A stretch of DNA of 64,000 nt from Faecalibacterium langellae. GTDB lineage: Bacteria > Bacillota > Clostridia > Oscillospirales > Ruminococcaceae. Shown piece after piece: positions 59,865-64,000 of the stretch (position 1 is its first letter; each line of letters opens with the position of its first letter). A model generated the notes under the pieces. That model was not told where the DNA came from. It saw only the letters and a list, made by a program, of their open reading frames with translations, and searched no databases. The stretch lies in assembly GCF_002549775.1 (NCBI RefSeq), contig NZ_NMTR01000006.1, positions 1 to 64,000 on the forward strand. The letters run 5' to 3'. A program made the translations under genes and the position numbers.

Positions 59865-60848
59865 ATGGGAGAAAAGAAAAAGAAAGGGTCGATCAGCTAC
59901 GCGAAGTGGGGCTACATCTTCATTGCGCCGTTCTTCATCATCTTCGCGGTATTTCAGCTGATCCCTCTGGTATCCACCATCTACTACAGCTTCTTTGAAT
60001 ATTACCGCAGCGGCCTGAAGGTCATTGGCCCGAACTTCGTGGGCCTGAAGAACTACATCACCCTGTTCGCCACCGATCTGCCCAAGTATTTCGGCAACAC
60101 GCTGATTTTGTGGATCATCGGCTTCATCCCGCAGATCGCCGTCTCGCTGCTGCTGGCGGCCTGGTTCACCGACCTGCGGCTCAAGCTCAAGGGCCAGACC
60201 TTCTTTAAGACGGTCATCTACATGCCCAACCTGATCATGGCCTCGGCCTTTGCCATGCTGTTCTTCGCGCTGTTCTCGGACAACGGCCCGGTGAACTCGG
60301 TGCTGCTGAGCATGGGCATCCTGGACGAGCCCTTCAGCTTCATGAACTCGGTGTGGGGCAACCGCGGCCTTGTGGGCCTGATGAACTTTCTGATGTGGTT
60401 CGGCAACACCACCATCATGCTGATGGCTGCCATCATGGGTGTGGACCCCACCCTGTATGAGGCCGCCGAGCTGGACGGCTGCACCCCGAACCAGATGTTC
60501 TGGAAGATCACCATCCCGCTCATCCGGCCCATCCTGATCTATGTCATGATCACTTCCATGATCGGCGGCCTGCAGATGTTCGATGTGCCGCAGATCTTGA
60601 CCAACGGCAAGGGCGGCCCCAACCGCACCTCCACCACCATGATCATGTATCTGAACAACCACCTGTTCAGCAAGAACTATGGCATGGCCGGTGCCGTTTC
60701 CGTGGTGCTGTTCCTCGTGTGTGCTGTGCTGTGCGTGGTGGTCTACTTCTCCCTCACCAAGGAAGACGACGGCCTGACCCGCGCCCAGCGCAAAGAGCTG
60801 AAAGCGGCCAGAAAAGCAGCTGCCAAGGCAGCAAAAGGAGGGAACTGA
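59865..60848 (+). CDS. ABC sugar permease, first subunit (MalF-like)
   Basis: 327 residues from MGEKKKKGSI, after GGGAGG. Six membrane segments and the coupling loop EAAELDGCT, which docks on the ATPase. The lysine/alanine-rich C-terminus is soluble. Works with the next gene as the channel. No ATPase gene is present, as is usual when a shared MsmK-type ATPase serves several importers. Confidence 0.9.
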   Translation: MGEKKKKGSISYAKWGYIFIAPFFIIFAVFQLIPLVSTIYYSFFEYYRSGLKVIGPNFVGLKNYITLFATDLPKYFGNTLILWIIGFIPQIAVSLLLAAWFTDLRLKLKGQTFFKTVIYMPNLIMASAFAMLFFALFSDNGPVNSVLLSMGILDEPFSFMNSVWGNRGLVGLMNFLMWFGNTTIMLMAAIMGVDPTLYEAAELDGCTPNQMFWKITIPLIRPILIYVMITSMIGGLQMFDVPQILTNGKGGPNRTSTTMIMYLNNHLFSKNYGMAGAVSVVLFLVCAVLCVVVYFSLTKEDDGLTRAQRKELKAARKAAAKAAKGGN

Positions 60849-60849
60849 T

Positions 60850-61716
60850 ATGGCACACGCTCCTAAATCTCAGTCTGAAAAAGCTACGCTGGCGGCACGC
60901 CGTGCATGGTGCTATCTGGTGCTGGTGGTCATCAGCTTTCTGTGCCTGTTCTTCTTCTACGTGCTGGTGATCAACTCCACCCGCAACCACTTCGAGATCC
61001 AGAAAGGCTTCTCGCTGCTGCCGGGCGGCGCGTTCGTCACCAACCTGAAGAACGTGCTGGCCGACGCCAACATCCCGGTGCTCACCGGCATCCGCAACAG
61101 CCTGATCGTGTCCGCCTTCTCGGCGGCGTTCAGCGTCTACTTCTCGGCCCTGACGGCTTACGGCATCTACGCCTATAACTTCAAGTTCAAGAAGGCCGCC
61201 TTTGCCCTCATCCTGCTGATTATGACCATGCCCACGCAGGTGTCGGCCCTGGGCTTTTTGCAGCTGATCACCAAGATGGGCCTGAAGAACAGCTTCATCC
61301 CGCTGATCGTGCCCAGCATCGCAGCGCCCACCGTCTTCTTCTTCATGAAGCAGTACCTGGATGCGTCCCTGCCCATGGAGATCGTGGAAGCGGCCCGCAT
61401 TGACGGCGCAGGCGAGTTCTACACCTTTAATAAGATCGTGCTGCCCATCATGAAACCGGCCCTGGCCGTGCAGGCCATCTTCTCCTTCGTGGCCAGCTGG
61501 AACAACTACTTCATCCCCGCGCTGGTGCTGGACAGTGCCGACAAAAAGACCCTGCCCATCCTCATCGCACAGCTGCGCAGCGCAGACTTCCTGAAGTTTG
61601 ATATGGGCAAGGTGTATATGATGGTGGCCATCGCCATCCTGCCCGTCATCGTCGTGTACCTGCTGCTGTCGAAATTCATCGTCCGCGGCGTGGCACTGGG
61701 TGGTGTCAAAGGCTAA
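60850..61716 (+). CDS. ABC sugar permease, second subunit (MalG-like)
   Basis: 288 residues, starting 1 base after the previous stop, with AAAGGAGG in the previous gene's end. Six membrane segments; the coupling loop is EAARIDGAG. It ends with a typical FIVRGVALGGVKG. The operon stops here because of the inserted element just downstream. Confidence 0.9.
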   Translation: MAHAPKSQSEKATLAARRAWCYLVLVVISFLCLFFFYVLVINSTRNHFEIQKGFSLLPGGAFVTNLKNVLADANIPVLTGIRNSLIVSAFSAAFSVYFSALTAYGIYAYNFKFKKAAFALILLIMTMPTQVSALGFLQLITKMGLKNSFIPLIVPSIAAPTVFFFMKQYLDASLPMEIVEAARIDGAGEFYTFNKIVLPIMKPALAVQAIFSFVASWNNYFIPALVLDSADKKTLPILIAQLRSADFLKFDMGKVYMMVAIAILPVIVVYLLLSKFIVRGVALGGVKG

Positions 61717-61785
61717 TGTGATTCAAACGAAAAAGGGAACGGCGAAAGGTGCCTCCCGATAAGAAAACATCGTGAGGCAAGAGAG

Positions 61786-61816
61786 AAACGGTATAGCTTC
61801 GGCTATGCCGTTTTTC
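61786..61816. terminator. terminator at the element edge
   Basis: AAACGGTATAGC and GGCTATGCCGTTT pair around TTC with T runs on both sides. It follows the recombinase stop on the minus strand and can also end the sugar operon. Confidence 0.8.
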
Positions 61817-63544
<1,728 letters not shown>

Positions 63545-63590
63545 TCATTATACCGCGCTTTCTTTTTCCTGTCTGCCTGTTAGGAGGATT

Positions 63591-63764
63591 TCAAGTCACA
63601 GTTTCTTTCTGGACATCGGCTTTTATCAAGTTCTCCAGTTTGGAGGCGATCGTTTGATTTCCCTTTTGAGGAAAGAAAGAATTGACGATAAAGGTCGTGT
63701 TGCCGATCTTCTTTTTGCTCCGCATAGGCGGGGCATATTTATTTTCAGATTGATTTTTCTGCAT
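63591..63764 (-). CDS. tnpW: TnpW-like transposon-encoded small protein
   Basis: 57 residues from MQKNQSENKYAPP after AAAGGGG. The core KKKIGNTTFIVNSFFPQKGNQT and SKLENLIK match the small TnpW-type proteins beside TnpX recombinases. The function is unknown. It lies 91 bases upstream of tnpX on the same strand. Confidence 0.75.
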   Translation of the reverse strand: MQKNQSENKYAPPMRSKKKIGNTTFIVNSFFPQKGNQTIASKLENLIKADVQKETVT

Positions 63765-63790
63765 GATAAAGCCCCTTTCATGCCATTTCA

Positions 63791-64000
63791 TTAAAACCAT
63801 AAAAGAGGCAGAAAACGGATGGCTGCTGGCCGCAGCTCCACGGGAATTTCACCCCGGCCCATGCTGATGGGTGCGCCGCGCAATGCTTTGAGGGCGTTCA
63901 ACGCGGGAGTCTCATTGTCCTGTCTGTGCATCTTCGCCCACAGGTTGCCACACCTGTTTCGCGGCCTGGTTTTGTCGCTCGCCTGTTTGGTAGGGGTCCC
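63791..64000 (-). CDS. C-terminal part of an unidentified protein, cut by the window edge
   Basis: An open frame runs from the window edge to TAA at 63791 and gives 69 residues: CGNLWAKMHRQDNETPALNA, then LRGAPISMGRGEIPVEL and a hydrophobic end. It is in line with the TnpW and recombinase genes. Too short to name; it may be a transfer or replication protein of the element. Confidence 0.4.
   Translation of the reverse strand, partial: GTPTKQASDKTRPRNRCGNLWAKMHRQDNETPALNALKALRGAPISMGRGEIPVELRPAAIRFLPLLWF

Noticed and set aside
57183-60662. A minus-strand frame of 1159 codons opposite the lacI and sugar ABC genes
   Set aside because: Crosses several real plus-strand genes and their promoters; chance frame from codon bias.
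63800-63990. Non-coding right end of the Tn4451-like element
   Set aside because: A minus-strand frame stays open from the window edge to 63791, so a truncated gene is more likely than a terminal sequence.

Overview
The window looks like chromosome from a Gram-positive gut Clostridium of the Oscillospiraceae, most likely Faecalibacterium or a close relative. This is inferred from gene content and style (FabK-based fatty acid operon, T-box and TPP leaders, GGAGG ribosome sites with some TTG starts, GC-rich core genes, several large serine recombinases), not from a database match. Housekeeping DNA alternates with accessory DNA.

Layout. 1-1882 is the end of an integrated element with a large serine recombinase. 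1833-3137 holds a membrane protein and the scar of a deletion that joined a TetR-type gene start to a DUF1295-type methyltransferase end. 3210-8764 (minus strand) is a compact seven-gene His-Xaa-Ser (Hxs) operon: HxsD-like protein, small acidic partner, A24-type prepilin peptidase, radical SAM HxsC, radical SAM HxsB, a MORN-repeat exported protein and a His-Xaa-Ser repeat precursor. 9073-17648 (minus) is the fatty acid synthesis operon acpP-accD-accA-fabH-fabK-NMO-fabD-fabG-fabF-fabZ. 18604-23856 is the T-box controlled leucine operon leuA-leuC-leuD-leuB. Then come ftsH (minus), a secreted protein, an ABC ATPase with a coiled-coil FtsX-type permease, and a monofunctional transglycosylase. A first type I toxin-antitoxin locus (31832-32275) is followed by metY behind a Cys/Met-rich leader peptide and attenuator, then a marR-MATE pair.

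36180 to about 47000 is an integrative mobilizable element: serine recombinase, RelBE-type toxin-antitoxin, an ECF sigma/anti-sigma pair, a second sigma-like factor, an HTH regulator, CHC2 zinc protein, primase/helicase, an iteron-like origin, a pMV158-like oriT and a MobV relaxase. It ends near a tRNA-Tyr gene. Next are an orphan HPt protein, an AGCS symporter, a second copy of the type I toxin-antitoxin locus (49730-50167) and a TPP-riboswitch controlled thiW-thiM-thiE-thiC operon. A cellobiose locus (GH94 phosphorylase, LacI regulator with two matching operators, ABC binding protein and two permeases) is cut off by a Tn4451/TndX-like element with a TnpX-type recombinase and a TnpW-type small protein that runs out of the window.

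The most interesting parts are the Hxs operon with its own prepilin peptidase and a substrate that carries a plausible processing site; the Cys/Met leader with an 8-10 bp antiterminator match ahead of metY; and the paired type I toxin loci whose toxin and antitoxin RNAs begin with the same sequence because the loci are bounded by inverted repeats.
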